Positions 1 through 8,509 of a stretch of 64,000 nt of DNA are shown here, piece after piece (the stretch's first letter is position 1; the number at the start of each line of letters is the position of its first letter). Source of the DNA: Bin5 sp965116395 (GTDB lineage: Bacteria > Chloroflexota > Anaerolineae > Caldilineales > Caldilineaceae); the NCBI GenBank assembly GCA_965116395.1, contig OZ220684.1, positions 372,001 to 436,000 on the forward strand, in the 5' to 3' direction. The notes beneath the pieces were generated by a model. It had not been told where the DNA came from. It made no database searches and saw nothing but the letters and a program-made list of their open reading frames with translations. The translations under genes were made by a program, and so were the position numbers.

Positions 1-643
1 CTTCCCAGTTTCGGTCCTCGGTCGTGTTTTTCTCGGAGCCAGAACTCGAGGTGGCTCTTTGGTACGTATGATTGTGAAAGAAGACGACTTTTTGCATCCA
101 GGGGGATGCGTCGTCGTACTGTTTGTTGGTCTCGATGCTCAGTGCCAGCGAACCGTCGGCCATCTGCAGGACAGGAGCCGTAAGGCTGGGAGGGCCGATT
201 TCCGCCGGCATCGGTACGAGCCGCCATGGGGACCAGTTTTCGCCGTTGTCGTCCGAGTCTGCCAGGAGCACTGCCATGGGAAGGCAGCCTTCGGTCTCCT
301 CATTGAAGAGACCGCCGCCGGGCCAGGTCGTGCGATCGATCCACAGGGCCGAGGCCAGCAGATGGCCCGGAGACATCTCGGTCAGATAGCAGACACGCAG
401 CGATCCGTAGAGGCCGTCCAGAGTCGGATTCGCAAATGGTTTCCAGGGCTCGCTCCATGTGCGTCCGCCGTCGAGCGAGCGGACGAATTCGACCGTTTCA
501 TCGTCCGAGTCCTTGGTTGCGCCGGTACGATAGGTTGCAAGCAGGGACGCGTCTTCAAGGGCGATGACGGTCGGGAATGTGAGGATTGCGCGGGAAGTAC
601 CCGGCTGGCCGCGGCTGAGAATGCCGCTGTCGACTATCTGCAT
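1..643 (-). CDS. Sialidase-like (BNR/Asp-box) protein, 3' end cut by window edge
   Basis: An open frame of 214 codons runs from an ATG at 643 leftwards off the window, so the C-terminus is missing. Two Asp-box motifs of the sialidase/BNR propeller type are visible: SLDGGRTW at residues 56-63 and SDDNGENW at 130-137. Each is followed by the usual Ser-x-Pro-Trp or Ser-Glu-Pro-Trp. An early GTSRAILTFPTVIALED stretch fits the first blade. I see no signal peptide, so the protein is probably cytoplasmic. It is divergent from locus 1 and may share its regulatory region. Family members include exo-sialidases and many uncharacterised glycosidase-like propellers, so the substrate is unknown. The family call is fairly safe; enzymatic activity is inference. 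Confidence 0.75.
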   Translation of the reverse strand, partial: MQIVDSGILSRGQPGTSRAILTFPTVIALEDASLLATYRTGATKDSDDETVEFVRSLDGGRTWSEPWKPFANPTLDGLYGSLRVCYLTEMSPGHLLASALWIDRTTWPGGGLFNEETEGCLPMAVLLADSDDNGENWSPWRLVPMPAEIGPPSLTAPVLQMADGSLALSIETNKQYDDASPWMQKVVFFHNHTYQRATSSSGSEKNTTEDRNWE

Positions 644-895
644 TGAATAACTCTTTCTGGAATGGTTTACGGTTGGAACAGCGGTGTTCCGATGCCCGCC
701 AGCTTTGTGGACCGAATAAGGGTATCCTACACCAGTTTGAAGCGCAATGCACAACCACGAATCTCTGCTTGGAAATTAGCCGGGTGAGCATTACCTGCTA
801 CTGTCTTTGTAAGAGGCGTAGTCGTCAGGAAACTGCGGTTTGGTTGAATGCATTGTCTACACCGGAGACAGTTATAAGGCCTCAAAAATGGCGTT

Positions 896-923
896 TTGAC
901 AAGCACAAGGTTGATGCTATACT
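896..923 (+). promoter_or_regulatory. Sigma70-type promoter for locus 1
   Basis: A perfect -35 box TTGACA (896-901) is followed after 16 bases by TATACT (918-923). Transcription would start near 930, giving a leader of about 175 bases before the binding-protein gene. Confidence 0.6.
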
Positions 924-974
924 TCGGGCCACATCGCACCAGAATTCATCCCAAACTTTTTTTTCTTCTAACCA

Positions 975-993
975 ACTGAGACTTAGTCCCAGT
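975..993. promoter_or_regulatory. Inverted repeat, possible operator
   Basis: A 19-base imperfect palindrome with arms ACTGAGAC and GTCCCAGT around TTA (one mismatch) lies about 45 bases after the predicted transcription start. Its size suits a dimeric repressor site, but no regulator gene is nearby. It could be chance. Confidence 0.25.
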
Positions 994-1105
994 TTCTGCA
1001 GAAAATCCTGGCTTACGCGTACACCGCCAGTACGATTCGCCTGATTTTGAATTCTTTCCTACCGTCCTATTTATAAGAACAGCACGATACAAGGAGGAGA
1101 TGTTG

Positions 1106-2779
1106 ATGTTGTCGAAACGCAAGATCCCAATACTTTGGTTTATCCTGATGGTGCTCGTGCTTGTGGTCTCGGCCTGTGCGGCGCCGGCAGCGGCGCCTGC
1201 GGGCGACTCGGGGGACATGGCCGCGGATGCCGATGACGAGATGATGGAGGAGCAGCACTTCCGTGCGACGATTCCATTCTTTGCGCAGGACTGGTCGCCG
1301 CTGCGAGGCGGGGGCTGGAACATGCACTACCTGGCATTCTGGAACGCCGGGCCGATGTACATTGACGAGCACGGCGAACTGCATCCTTATGTCTTCAACG
1401 AGTGGACACCCAACGATGACATGTCGCAGTGGACCTTCAAGATTGACCCGGACGCGGTCTATTCGGATGGAAGCTCGATCACTGCACACGATGTGGTGGC
1501 AACCTGGAACCTGATCGCCCATCCCGCCACAACGCACCAGCGCGTCACGTTGTTCATGACCGGTGTGGTTGGCTTTGAGGACGTGTTCAACGGCGAGGCA
1601 ATGACTATGCCCGGTGTGGTCGCCCTGGACGACAGCACTGTGCAGGTAACGTTGGAAGGACCGGATCCGCTGTTCCATAAGAAGCTGGCCACCAACCTGA
1701 TTGGCCCGGTCAAGGCTTCTGTTGCGATTGGCGAAGACGGATTTGAGGTTGCCGAGTGGTGGCATCCGAAGAACAATCCGGTAACCAGCGGCCCCTTCAT
1801 GCCCGACGAGATGGACCTGAACAGGGGTGTCGTCACTTTTGTCAAGAACCCTAATTTCTGGGTGGCCGAGCCAATGTTGGACAGGTTTACGGTAACCTCG
1901 ATTGAGGATACGACGATCGTTACGACGATGCTGGCGAATGAGGAACTGGACCAGGGTTGGCCGCCCAACGACGCCACTTCGCAGGCGCTGCTGGGTGCGG
2001 ACTACTTTGAGTGCGGACAGGCGCCCGGCATTGGCGGATTCTTCTTGAATCCCACGATAGAGCCGACCAACGACATCAACTTCCGCAAGGCGTTGATCCT
2101 GGCGGTAGACAGGGAACAGATCTTCAACCTGTCCAGCCCTGACGGCAGCGGCTGGGTACCGACGGGTGAGCCGCTGCGGGCATTGCCGGGTTCGGACCCG
2201 AACTTTGTACCGCATCCTTACGATCCTGAGGGCGCCAAGGAAGCGTTGGCTGCGTCAGCCTATTCCGATGCTGGCGATGTTCCCAAGATGATCATGGCCG
2301 GCGTCAGCAGCCCCGGTACAGAGGTACTTGCCCAGTACATGGCGGAGCAGTGGCGCCAGCTGTTCGGAATCGAGGCGATTGAGATGAGCCCGCAGTTTGA
2401 CAGCTGGGAAGGCCCTGGCGCACCGGCATTGTTCCGCGACGGTGCGGGCGTGCGTGTTCCCGATGCGGCGTTGATGCTGCTGGGTTCATTGCACTCCTCG
2501 TCCAACCTGGCGCGCAACATTATGGGCGGCTATTCTGACCCAGAGGTCGATGCGCTGATCGAAGAGGCTGTCACGCTGGGAGCCGACGACCCGAACCGCA
2601 TTGCGCTGGCACAGCAGGCGCAGGCGATCTACCAGAGTCAGTATATGGTGATTCCGATTGGCACTGGCTGCGGCGGCTCGGTCAAGGGCGGATCAATGCC
2701 CTGGGTGCATGGCACACGGCGCAACGCCGATGCCCAGTTCGTCGAGCCTTGGATGATTTACATCGAGCATATGGAGTAG
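1106..2779 (+). CDS. ABC importer solute-binding lipoprotein (SBP family 5), locus 1
   Basis: This is the extracytoplasmic binding protein of an Opp/Dpp-type ABC importer. A Sec signal peptide with lipobox VSAC (Cys24) predicts a lipid-anchored protein. It is followed by an Ala/Pro and acidic Met-rich linker and then the mature family 5 fold. Typical blocks are W-x-F-K-I-x-P-D-A and DGSSITAHDVV near residue 130, and FRKALILAVDRE near residue 330. An ATG at 1100 is also in frame but touches the Shine-Dalgarno AAGGAGG (1091-1097); the ATG at 1106 has better spacing and is preferred. It is the first gene of the only locus here that also encodes ATPases. The family name suggests peptides, but neighbouring carbohydrate-type enzymes make a sugar-derived ligand plausible. 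Confidence 0.9.
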   Translation: MLSKRKIPILWFILMVLVLVVSACAAPAAAPAGDSGDMAADADDEMMEEQHFRATIPFFAQDWSPLRGGGWNMHYLAFWNAGPMYIDEHGELHPYVFNEWTPNDDMSQWTFKIDPDAVYSDGSSITAHDVVATWNLIAHPATTHQRVTLFMTGVVGFEDVFNGEAMTMPGVVALDDSTVQVTLEGPDPLFHKKLATNLIGPVKASVAIGEDGFEVAEWWHPKNNPVTSGPFMPDEMDLNRGVVTFVKNPNFWVAEPMLDRFTVTSIEDTTIVTTMLANEELDQGWPPNDATSQALLGADYFECGQAPGIGGFFLNPTIEPTNDINFRKALILAVDREQIFNLSSPDGSGWVPTGEPLRALPGSDPNFVPHPYDPEGAKEALAASAYSDAGDVPKMIMAGVSSPGTEVLAQYMAEQWRQLFGIEAIEMSPQFDSWEGPGAPALFRDGAGVRVPDAALMLLGSLHSSSNLARNIMGGYSDPEVDALIEEAVTLGADDPNRIALAQQAQAIYQSQYMVIPIGTGCGGSVKGGSMPWVHGTRRNADAQFVEPWMIYIEHME

Positions 2780-2813
2780 CAGACAGCGATATCTGAAATC
2801 GTTGTGATGCTGT

Positions 2814-2861
2814 GGCAAAGGCGTCAAGTACCGTCTGGCGCCTTTGCCCGCGTTTTCTTTT
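2814..2861 (+). terminator. Hairpin with T-rich tail after the binding-protein gene
   Basis: A perfect 10-bp stem (GGCAAAGGCG, 2814-2823, with its complement 2839-2848) is followed by CGCGTTTTCTTTT. It sits between the binding-protein and first permease genes, so it probably acts as a partial terminator or an mRNA 3' stabiliser. Confidence 0.7.
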
Positions 2862-2971
2862 GTGTTTTTGCTACCTGTACAGTGAGGCAATGTGTGCAAT
2901 GAGGCAATTGCCTCGTCACGACAGTTGCCGGCCGGTCATAGGGTCCAATCTGAGGCAGTGAAGGAATAGCA

Positions 2972-3937
2972 ATGGGTAAATACGTCCTGCGGCGCATCGT
3001 ATATTGGATCCCTGCACTGCTTCTGCTGGCATTGTCAGTGTATGCTATGGCCTTCTTTGGCGCCGGCGATCCGATCAAACTGATGTTTCTGCGCGAAGAG
3101 GGTGATGTGACCTATGATGCGCAGCGTTTGGACGCCATTCGTAAAGAAAAGGGGCTGGACCGTCCGTTCCTCGTGCAGTTCGGAGAGTACACATGGCATC
3201 TAGTCCAGGGCGACCTGGGCATGTCGGTGATTTCGGGACGATCGGTCAATGACATGATCGGCGCAACCGCGCCCGTTTCGTTCCAGATCGGGCTCGCCAC
3301 CGTGATTCTGGTCGCCATATTGGGGATCCCATTAGGCATAATTGCGGGTCTGAACCATAACAAGTGGGCAGACAACACGATATTAGGGACCGCGCTATTT
3401 ATCAGCGGCGTTCCCAGCTATGTGGTCGGGCCGATGCTGATGGTCTTTTTGGTATTGGTATTGGGCATCATGAAGACGACACCCTATGGCTGGGACGGTC
3501 TGTTCAGCAAGAAGGCGATCCTGCCTATGTTTGTCATGGTGTTTGGTTCGATTGCGATCATCATCCGCCAAACGCGGTCGGGCGTGCTGGAAGTGTTGTC
3601 AGAGGACTATGTGCGGACGGCGCGGGCCAAGGGCGTACCGGAAATGATGGTGATCATCCGCCACATGTTGAGACCGGTGTTGACGCCGGTGGTCACAGTA
3701 ATGGGGCAGATGTTGATCGGGATTGTGAACGGCGCCATTATCGTTGAAAAGATTTTCGGAATCCCTGGCCTGGGGCGCTTGACGATCGACTTCACCTACG
3801 GCGTCGATTACCCTGTGATTGTGGCGATCACTCTTATTGGCGCGTTTCTTGTGATGGCGCTGAACCTCTTGGTGGACATAACCTATCCGATCCTGGACCC
3901 ACGGGCGGCTCAGGCGATGACCGGAGCAGAGGACTAG
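2972..3937 (+). CDS. ABC importer permease, DppB/OppB type, locus 1
   Basis: This is an inner-membrane permease subunit. The first residues MGKYVLRRIVYWIP lead into a first membrane helix, followed by the DppB-type periplasmic segment and five further helices. The cytoplasmic coupling loop, EDYVRTARAKG, lies near residue 212 and docks on the ATPase. The length (321 residues) is normal for the family. The start has a good AAGGAA ribosome site. A GWDGLFSKKAILPMF stretch before the coupling loop recurs in the loci 4 and 6 permeases but not in loci 2, 3 and 5, marking two transporter subfamilies in this window. The partner is the DppC-type subunit 105 bases downstream. Confidence 0.92.
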   Translation: MGKYVLRRIVYWIPALLLLALSVYAMAFFGAGDPIKLMFLREEGDVTYDAQRLDAIRKEKGLDRPFLVQFGEYTWHLVQGDLGMSVISGRSVNDMIGATAPVSFQIGLATVILVAILGIPLGIIAGLNHNKWADNTILGTALFISGVPSYVVGPMLMVFLVLVLGIMKTTPYGWDGLFSKKAILPMFVMVFGSIAIIIRQTRSGVLEVLSEDYVRTARAKGVPEMMVIIRHMLRPVLTPVVTVMGQMLIGIVNGAIIVEKIFGIPGLGRLTIDFTYGVDYPVIVAITLIGAFLVMALNLLVDITYPILDPRAAQAMTGAED

Positions 3938-4042
3938 TGTTGCTGCGCCTGCAGGCAGAACCTGTGCTTCTTCATTTGCACGAGTGCGCAGGGTTGCATT
4001 ATGGGGCAGAACGATATATAGAGAACTAGCAAGCGGTGAGGG

Positions 4043-5014
4043 ATGACGACTCAGGAAATCGCAGTATCCAGCGAAATTGAGATAGCAGAGGCCAGCCGCA
4101 CTAATCTGTGGCGGGACGCGGTGGCCCGTTTGGCGGCGAATCGGCTTGCCCTCGTTGCCATTTTGCCGATTGTACTCCTTTTTTTCATCGCGGCTTTCGG
4201 CCCGTACCTGACCCCTTATGATTTTCTGGCACAAGATTTTACGGCACGGTTGGTTTCACCGTCCAGCGAGCACTGGCTTGGAACCGACGAGTTGGGACGC
4301 GATGTATTCAGCCGCATCCTCTACGGCGCGCGTACGGCCGTTTCAGTGGGCCTTGTATCGACCGCGATCAGCCTGATCGTCGGGCTGGTGATGGGGTCGC
4401 TGGCGGGATACCTGGGGGGACGGGTCGACATGTTGGTGGTTTGGCTGACCGATGTGACGCGTTCGATGCCGGCGCTGTTGCTGGCGATCGTGATCAACCT
4501 GACGCTTAAAGTTCCGCTCGAAGCCTGGATGGAGCAGATGTATCTTGCGACCAAGAACACTTTCTTCCGCCAGACGATGTGGGTGGACCTGTTGTTAGTC
4601 TTCGGCGCGCTGGCGCTGATCCAGTGGCCTGGCTACGCCCGTCTCATCCGAGGCCAGATCCTGTCGATCCGCAGCCGCAACTACGTGTTGGCGGCGCGCG
4701 CGTTGGGCATGCCGACGGGGCGAATCCTCGCCCGTTACGTCATCCCCAACGCGATGGGACCGCTGATCGTGGCGGTCAGCGCAGGGATGGGGGGCGCAAT
4801 GGTGCTCGAGTCGGCGTTCAGTTTTCTGGGCGTCGGAGTGCAGTTACCTATTCCCAGTTGGGGGAAGATGATCAGTGACGGACTGCGCATGTGGCAGACA
4901 CACCCCCATCTGCTGGTGGGCCCGGCGGTTATGATGGCCGTGATCACAGTCTCGTTTGCCTGGCTGGGCGATGGTCTTAACGATGCGCTCAATCCGCGCC
5001 AGTGGGGCGGATAA
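4043..5014 (+). CDS. ABC importer permease, DppC/OppC type, locus 1
   Basis: This is the second inner-membrane permease subunit. The cytoplasmic N-terminus (LWRDAVARLAANRLALVAIL) is followed by helix 1, then the family block EHWLGTDELGRDVFSRILYGAR near residue 75. The coupling loop NYVLAARALGMP is near residue 213, and the C-terminus WLGDGLNDALNPRQ is typical. About 24 extra residues lie between the SMPALLLA helix and the coupling loop, compared with the DppC-type proteins of loci 2, 3 and 5. The same insertion length occurs in loci 4 and 6. It pairs with the preceding DppB-type subunit. Confidence 0.92.
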   Translation: MTTQEIAVSSEIEIAEASRTNLWRDAVARLAANRLALVAILPIVLLFFIAAFGPYLTPYDFLAQDFTARLVSPSSEHWLGTDELGRDVFSRILYGARTAVSVGLVSTAISLIVGLVMGSLAGYLGGRVDMLVVWLTDVTRSMPALLLAIVINLTLKVPLEAWMEQMYLATKNTFFRQTMWVDLLLVFGALALIQWPGYARLIRGQILSIRSRNYVLAARALGMPTGRILARYVIPNAMGPLIVAVSAGMGGAMVLESAFSFLGVGVQLPIPSWGKMISDGLRMWQTHPHLLVGPAVMMAVITVSFAWLGDGLNDALNPRQWGG

Positions 5015-5097
5015 CTCCGCGTGTTGGAGGCATGCGCGGATACTGATTGCTGGCTAACGGCCTCCAGATATTTCGAATGGAAGTGACAACGGCGAAT

Positions 5098-6117
5098 ATG
5101 TCCGTACTTCTCGATGTGCAGGAACTTCAGACCCTTTTCAAGGTGCGTAAAGGTTACGTTTACGCGGTCAATGGCATCTCCTTTACCCTGGAAGAGGGCG
5201 AGACTCTGGCCGTGGTGGGCGAAAGCGGTTGCGGGAAAAGCGTCACGATGCTGAGCCTGGTGAGGCTGTTGCCGCCTGCGGCCAGCATCGAAAACGGAAA
5301 AGTACTCCTGCGCGGCGAGGATTTGCTGGAGCTCAACCTGCGCCAGTTGCGTGATGTGCGCGGCGGTGAGATCGGCATGATATTCCAGGATCCGATGACC
5401 TCGCTCAACCCGTTCATCAACATTGGCACACAGATGGCTGAACCGCTCGTCTACCATCGGGGTATGAGCAAGAGTGAGGCACTAGCCCGCAGCGCGGAAC
5501 TTCTGGAGATGGTGGGTATCCCCGACGGTGAGGCGCGGCTGCGGGAATACCCGCATCAGTTCTCCGGGGGTATGCGCCAGCGCGTGATGATCGCCATGTC
5601 GATGTCCTGCGAACCGGCGGTGCTGATCGCAGACGAGCCGACGACAGCACTGGACGTAACAATTCAGGCGCAGATCGTCGAGTTGGTCAAGGAGCTGCGC
5701 GACAGGTCAGGTGTAGCTGTGATTTGGATTACGCACGATCTGAGCGTTGTCGCGGGTATTGCCGACCGGGTCATCGTCATGTATGCGGGCTATATTGTCG
5801 AAGAGGCGCCGGTTGACGCGCTGTTCGAAGATCCCCGGCATCCTTACACTGTCGGACTGATGGGTGCGTTGCCCAGTTTGGGCGGCGAGACGGGAACGCG
5901 CCTGACGACGATTGGCGGTTCGCCTCCTGACCTTGTTGAACTCCCTGATTTCTGCCCTTTTCACCCCCGCTGTCCCTATGCGATTGACCGCTGCCGCAAA
6001 GAAAACCCGATGTTGGAGCCTGTTGCCGAAGCCAGTGACAGAGGGCATCGTGCGGCCTGTTGGGTTGATATTCGCGATGTGTCGGTCAGTTCAGAAGCAG
6101 GGGTAGCCGCCGATTAA
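5098..6117 (+). CDS. ABC importer ATP-binding protein, DppD/OppD type
   Basis: This cytoplasmic ATPase subunit powers import. Walker A GESGCGKS is at residues 41-48. The Q-loop block IFQDPMTSLNP, signature FSGGMRQRV, Walker B VLIADEPTTALD and switch His in WITHDLSVV are all intact. The C-terminal oligopeptide-type extension carries the Cys-rich CPFHPRCPYAIDRC motif. Earlier in-frame starts exist at TTG 5047 and ATG 5077. The ATG at 5098 gives the family-typical N-terminus MSVLLDVQELQTLF and has GGAAGTG upstream. This is one of only two ABC ATPase genes in the window, so it may serve the other five importers too. Confidence 0.92.
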   Translation: MSVLLDVQELQTLFKVRKGYVYAVNGISFTLEEGETLAVVGESGCGKSVTMLSLVRLLPPAASIENGKVLLRGEDLLELNLRQLRDVRGGEIGMIFQDPMTSLNPFINIGTQMAEPLVYHRGMSKSEALARSAELLEMVGIPDGEARLREYPHQFSGGMRQRVMIAMSMSCEPAVLIADEPTTALDVTIQAQIVELVKELRDRSGVAVIWITHDLSVVAGIADRVIVMYAGYIVEEAPVDALFEDPRHPYTVGLMGALPSLGGETGTRLTTIGGSPPDLVELPDFCPFHPRCPYAIDRCRKENPMLEPVAEASDRGHRAACWVDIRDVSVSSEAGVAAD

Positions 6118-6164
6118 GGTCTGTGGCGCACAGGTTTCCTACCAGAGGACCTATATTCCAGGAC

Positions 6165-7157
6165 ATGAGCCAGACTGAAAGTAGCAACGGCGTCCCCCTC
6201 GTGCGGGTGGAGAATCTGAGCAAACATTTTTCCGTACGCATAGGCGCGTATGGTGAAAACAGGGCGACTGTGCATGCGCTGGACGATGTCTCCTTCAACG
6301 TGCAGCGCGGTGAGACGCTGGGCCTGGTGGGCGAATCGGGTTGCGGCAAGTCAACCGCCGGGCTGACGCTGCTGCAGCTGCATCGACCGACCTCGGGCAA
6401 GGTTTTCTTCGAAGATCAGGAGGTGACGGGGCTTTCGGAAAAGGAGATGCGACCTCTTCGCAGGAGGATGCAGATCATATTTCAGGATCCCTATTCGACG
6501 CTGAGCCCCCGTATGACGATCGGCAACGCGATTGGCGAGCCCCTTTGGCTGCACGAGTTGGCTACTGGACAGGATGCTCAGGAGCGGATCGCCAAGCTAC
6601 TCGATGACGTAGGCTTGAACCCGGCGTTTGCGTTCCGATATCCGCACGAGTTTTCCGGGGGGCAGCGTCAGCGCGTTTGCATCGCCCGCGCGCTGGCATG
6701 TGAGCCGGAGTTTATTGTCTGCGACGAACCGATCTCGGCGCTGGACGTGTCGATTCAGGCTCAGATTATCAACCTGTTACAGGACTTGCAGGAAGAGTAC
6801 AATCTCACCTATCTATTCATCGCCCACGATTTGGCCGTTGTACGTCATATTAGCGACAGGGTGGCGGTGATGTATCTGGGCCGCGTTGTGGAAATGGCGC
6901 CAAAGGAGCGCCTGTTTGAAAACCCCCTGCATCCTTATACCAACGCGCTCTTGCTGTCCGTTCCTGTGCCCAATCCCCGCCAGGAGCGGCTACGTGAACA
7001 TACGGTCATTTCTGGCAATGTTCCGAGCGCGATCAATCCGCCCAGCGGTTGCCGCTTCCATCCCCGCTGCCCGCTTGCTTTTGAGCCGTGCGACCATGTC
7101 GTGCCCGAATGGCGTGAGGTAGAAGCGGGCCACTGGGTCGCGTGTCACGCGGTGTGA
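6165..7157 (+). CDS. ABC importer ATP-binding protein, DppF/OppF type
   Basis: This is the second ATPase of the importer and should form a heterodimer with the DppD-type subunit. Walker A GESGCGKS is at residues 56-63. The signature FSGGQRQRVCIARAL, Walker B FIVCDEPISALD, switch FIAHDLAVVRH and C-terminal GCRFHPRCPLAFEPC motif are all present. A GTG at 6123 is in frame 14 codons upstream. The ATG at 6165 (MSQTESSNGVPLVRV) is preferred because it leaves the usual short lead before the ATPase domain. With 5098-6117 it is the only visible energy source for the six permease pairs here. Confidence 0.92.
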   Translation: MSQTESSNGVPLVRVENLSKHFSVRIGAYGENRATVHALDDVSFNVQRGETLGLVGESGCGKSTAGLTLLQLHRPTSGKVFFEDQEVTGLSEKEMRPLRRRMQIIFQDPYSTLSPRMTIGNAIGEPLWLHELATGQDAQERIAKLLDDVGLNPAFAFRYPHEFSGGQRQRVCIARALACEPEFIVCDEPISALDVSIQAQIINLLQDLQEEYNLTYLFIAHDLAVVRHISDRVAVMYLGRVVEMAPKERLFENPLHPYTNALLLSVPVPNPRQERLREHTVISGNVPSAINPPSGCRFHPRCPLAFEPCDHVVPEWREVEAGHWVACHAV

Positions 7158-7292
7158 TTCAGCGGCGGCCAATGGTCGGCTGTAAGCAACTTTTCCTCGC
7201 TGCGCAAGCTGCTGGAGCCGACGCGCATCACACGGGAAGACTGCGAAGAATCCATTCCACTCCTTTCTCCATCTAACTGTGCTAACAAGCGG

Positions 7293-8465
7293 ATGAATAA
7301 AATTCTTGCGGGCGACTTTACGATTCTGGCCGAGTCACCCGACCCGGACACCGTATATACCGGTTCGCCGTGCCTGGCGCAGTTGCCGTCGGGACGTCTG
7401 ATAGCCAGTTACGAATGGTTTCGCCCGCAGCCGCTTGTCGAGAAGGTCCCCGATCAGCTTGAGATTCTGGTGAGTGACGACGACGGAGGCCGGTGGCGCA
7501 AGACCGCGGCGCTTGACATCATCTGGCCGTCGCTATTTGCGGTTGACGACGCGCTCTACTGCATCGGCAACCGCCGTCTGAGCCGGGAGATCATCATCGC
7601 CCGCTCGGAGGACGGCGGGGAAAGCTGGAGCGAACCTTCTCAACTTTTTGCCGGCCGTCATCACAACGCTCCCACCAGTATTCTCTTCCGCCAGGGCTTC
7701 GTCTATCGCGCGTTCGAAACCTGCCCGGTCGGCGACGACGCGGTCGGCAGGAGCCAATGGGAGTCGCTGGTGGTTGCTGGAGACCTGGGGCGCGATTTGC
7801 TCGACCCGGGGGCGTGGCGGATGTCCAACCAGGTCCATTTTCCGGGCGTGCCGGACGTGCTCAGCCAGCAGCGCTACCAGGCGAGCGCGGCAGACAAGGT
7901 GGTGGAGGACTGCTTCATAGAGGGAAATGTTATTGACGTGCGGGGAGAGATGCGGGTGGTGCTGCGCACGATTATCGACGGGCATACGACGGGAGGAATG
8001 GCCGCGGTGTGCAGCCTAGAGGACGACGGCAATAAGCTGGACTACAGATTCATCCAGTTTTATCCGATGCCGGGCGCGCAGTGTAAGTTTCACATTGTCC
8101 ATGACGAGGAGAGCGGCCACTTCTGGACGACGGTGTGCCTGCCGACGGATACGTGGCAGGAGCGGGAGCCGTTGCGAAAGGTCGGTTTTGCCAGCCCGCC
8201 TGGCAACGAGCGGCGCATCCTGATGTTGATGTACAGCCTTAACGCCCTGAACTGGTTCCAGGCCGATTGTGTTGCGATGAGCCGCAGCATATTCGAGGCC
8301 TTCAGCTATGCTTCGCAACTGATTCGAGGCGACGATCTGCTGGTGATATCACGCACTTCGCAAGGAGGGTATAACCAGCATGACACCAATCTTGTCACAT
8401 TGCACCGCATCGAGAATTTCAGAGAGTTGGCACTCGATCTTAAGCCGTCCTACAGCAGGGGTTAA
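7293..8465 (+). CDS. Sialidase-like (BNR/Asp-box) propeller protein
   Basis: This 390-residue protein has two clear Asp-boxes, SDDDGGRW (61-68) and SEDGGESW (105-112). Around them are typical propeller blocks such as SPCLAQLPSGRLIASYE (25-41) and APTSILFRQGFVYRAFE. There is no signal peptide, so a cytoplasmic enzyme acting on imported material is likely. It lies 135 bases after the ATPase gene and 44 bases before a monooxygenase gene, in the locus 1 transcription unit. It resembles the left-edge gene in family but not closely in sequence. Known relatives include sialidases and other exo-glycosidases; the actual sugar cannot be read from the sequence. Confidence 0.75.
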   Translation: MNKILAGDFTILAESPDPDTVYTGSPCLAQLPSGRLIASYEWFRPQPLVEKVPDQLEILVSDDDGGRWRKTAALDIIWPSLFAVDDALYCIGNRRLSREIIIARSEDGGESWSEPSQLFAGRHHNAPTSILFRQGFVYRAFETCPVGDDAVGRSQWESLVVAGDLGRDLLDPGAWRMSNQVHFPGVPDVLSQQRYQASAADKVVEDCFIEGNVIDVRGEMRVVLRTIIDGHTTGGMAAVCSLEDDGNKLDYRFIQFYPMPGAQCKFHIVHDEESGHFWTTVCLPTDTWQEREPLRKVGFASPPGNERRILMLMYSLNALNWFQADCVAMSRSIFEAFSYASQLIRGDDLLVISRTSQGGYNQHDTNLVTLHRIENFRELALDLKPSYSRG

Positions 8466-8509
8466 ACTCGGCGCCGCCAGATTTTACAGGAAAACGGGAG
8501 GACAAGAAG

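Larger units (their letters stand above)
644..1105. other. Divergent intergenic region before locus 1
   Basis: This 462-base gap separates the left-edge minus-strand gene from the first binding-protein gene. It is more AT-rich than the genes. I see one good plus-strand promoter (896-923), an imperfect inverted repeat (975-993) in the predicted leader, and a T-run at about 957-964. Open frames across it have no recognisable protein character. Confidence 0.6.

Noticed and set aside
59..646. Plus-strand open frame of 195 codons at the left edge
   Set aside because: The opposite strand encodes a sialidase-like protein with two Asp-boxes over the same bases.
643..1044. Plus-strand open frame in the intergenic region
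   Set aside because: It crosses the locus 1 promoter, has Cys/Arg-rich low-character translation and no ribosome site.
1067..2215. Long minus-strand open frame antisense to the locus 1 binding protein
   Set aside because: Its translation is rich in His/Arg/Val without family character, and it mirrors a clear lipoprotein gene. Similar antisense frames at 18206-19321, 21980-23221, 37737-38831, 48585-49634 and 56351-57526 were rejected for the same reason.
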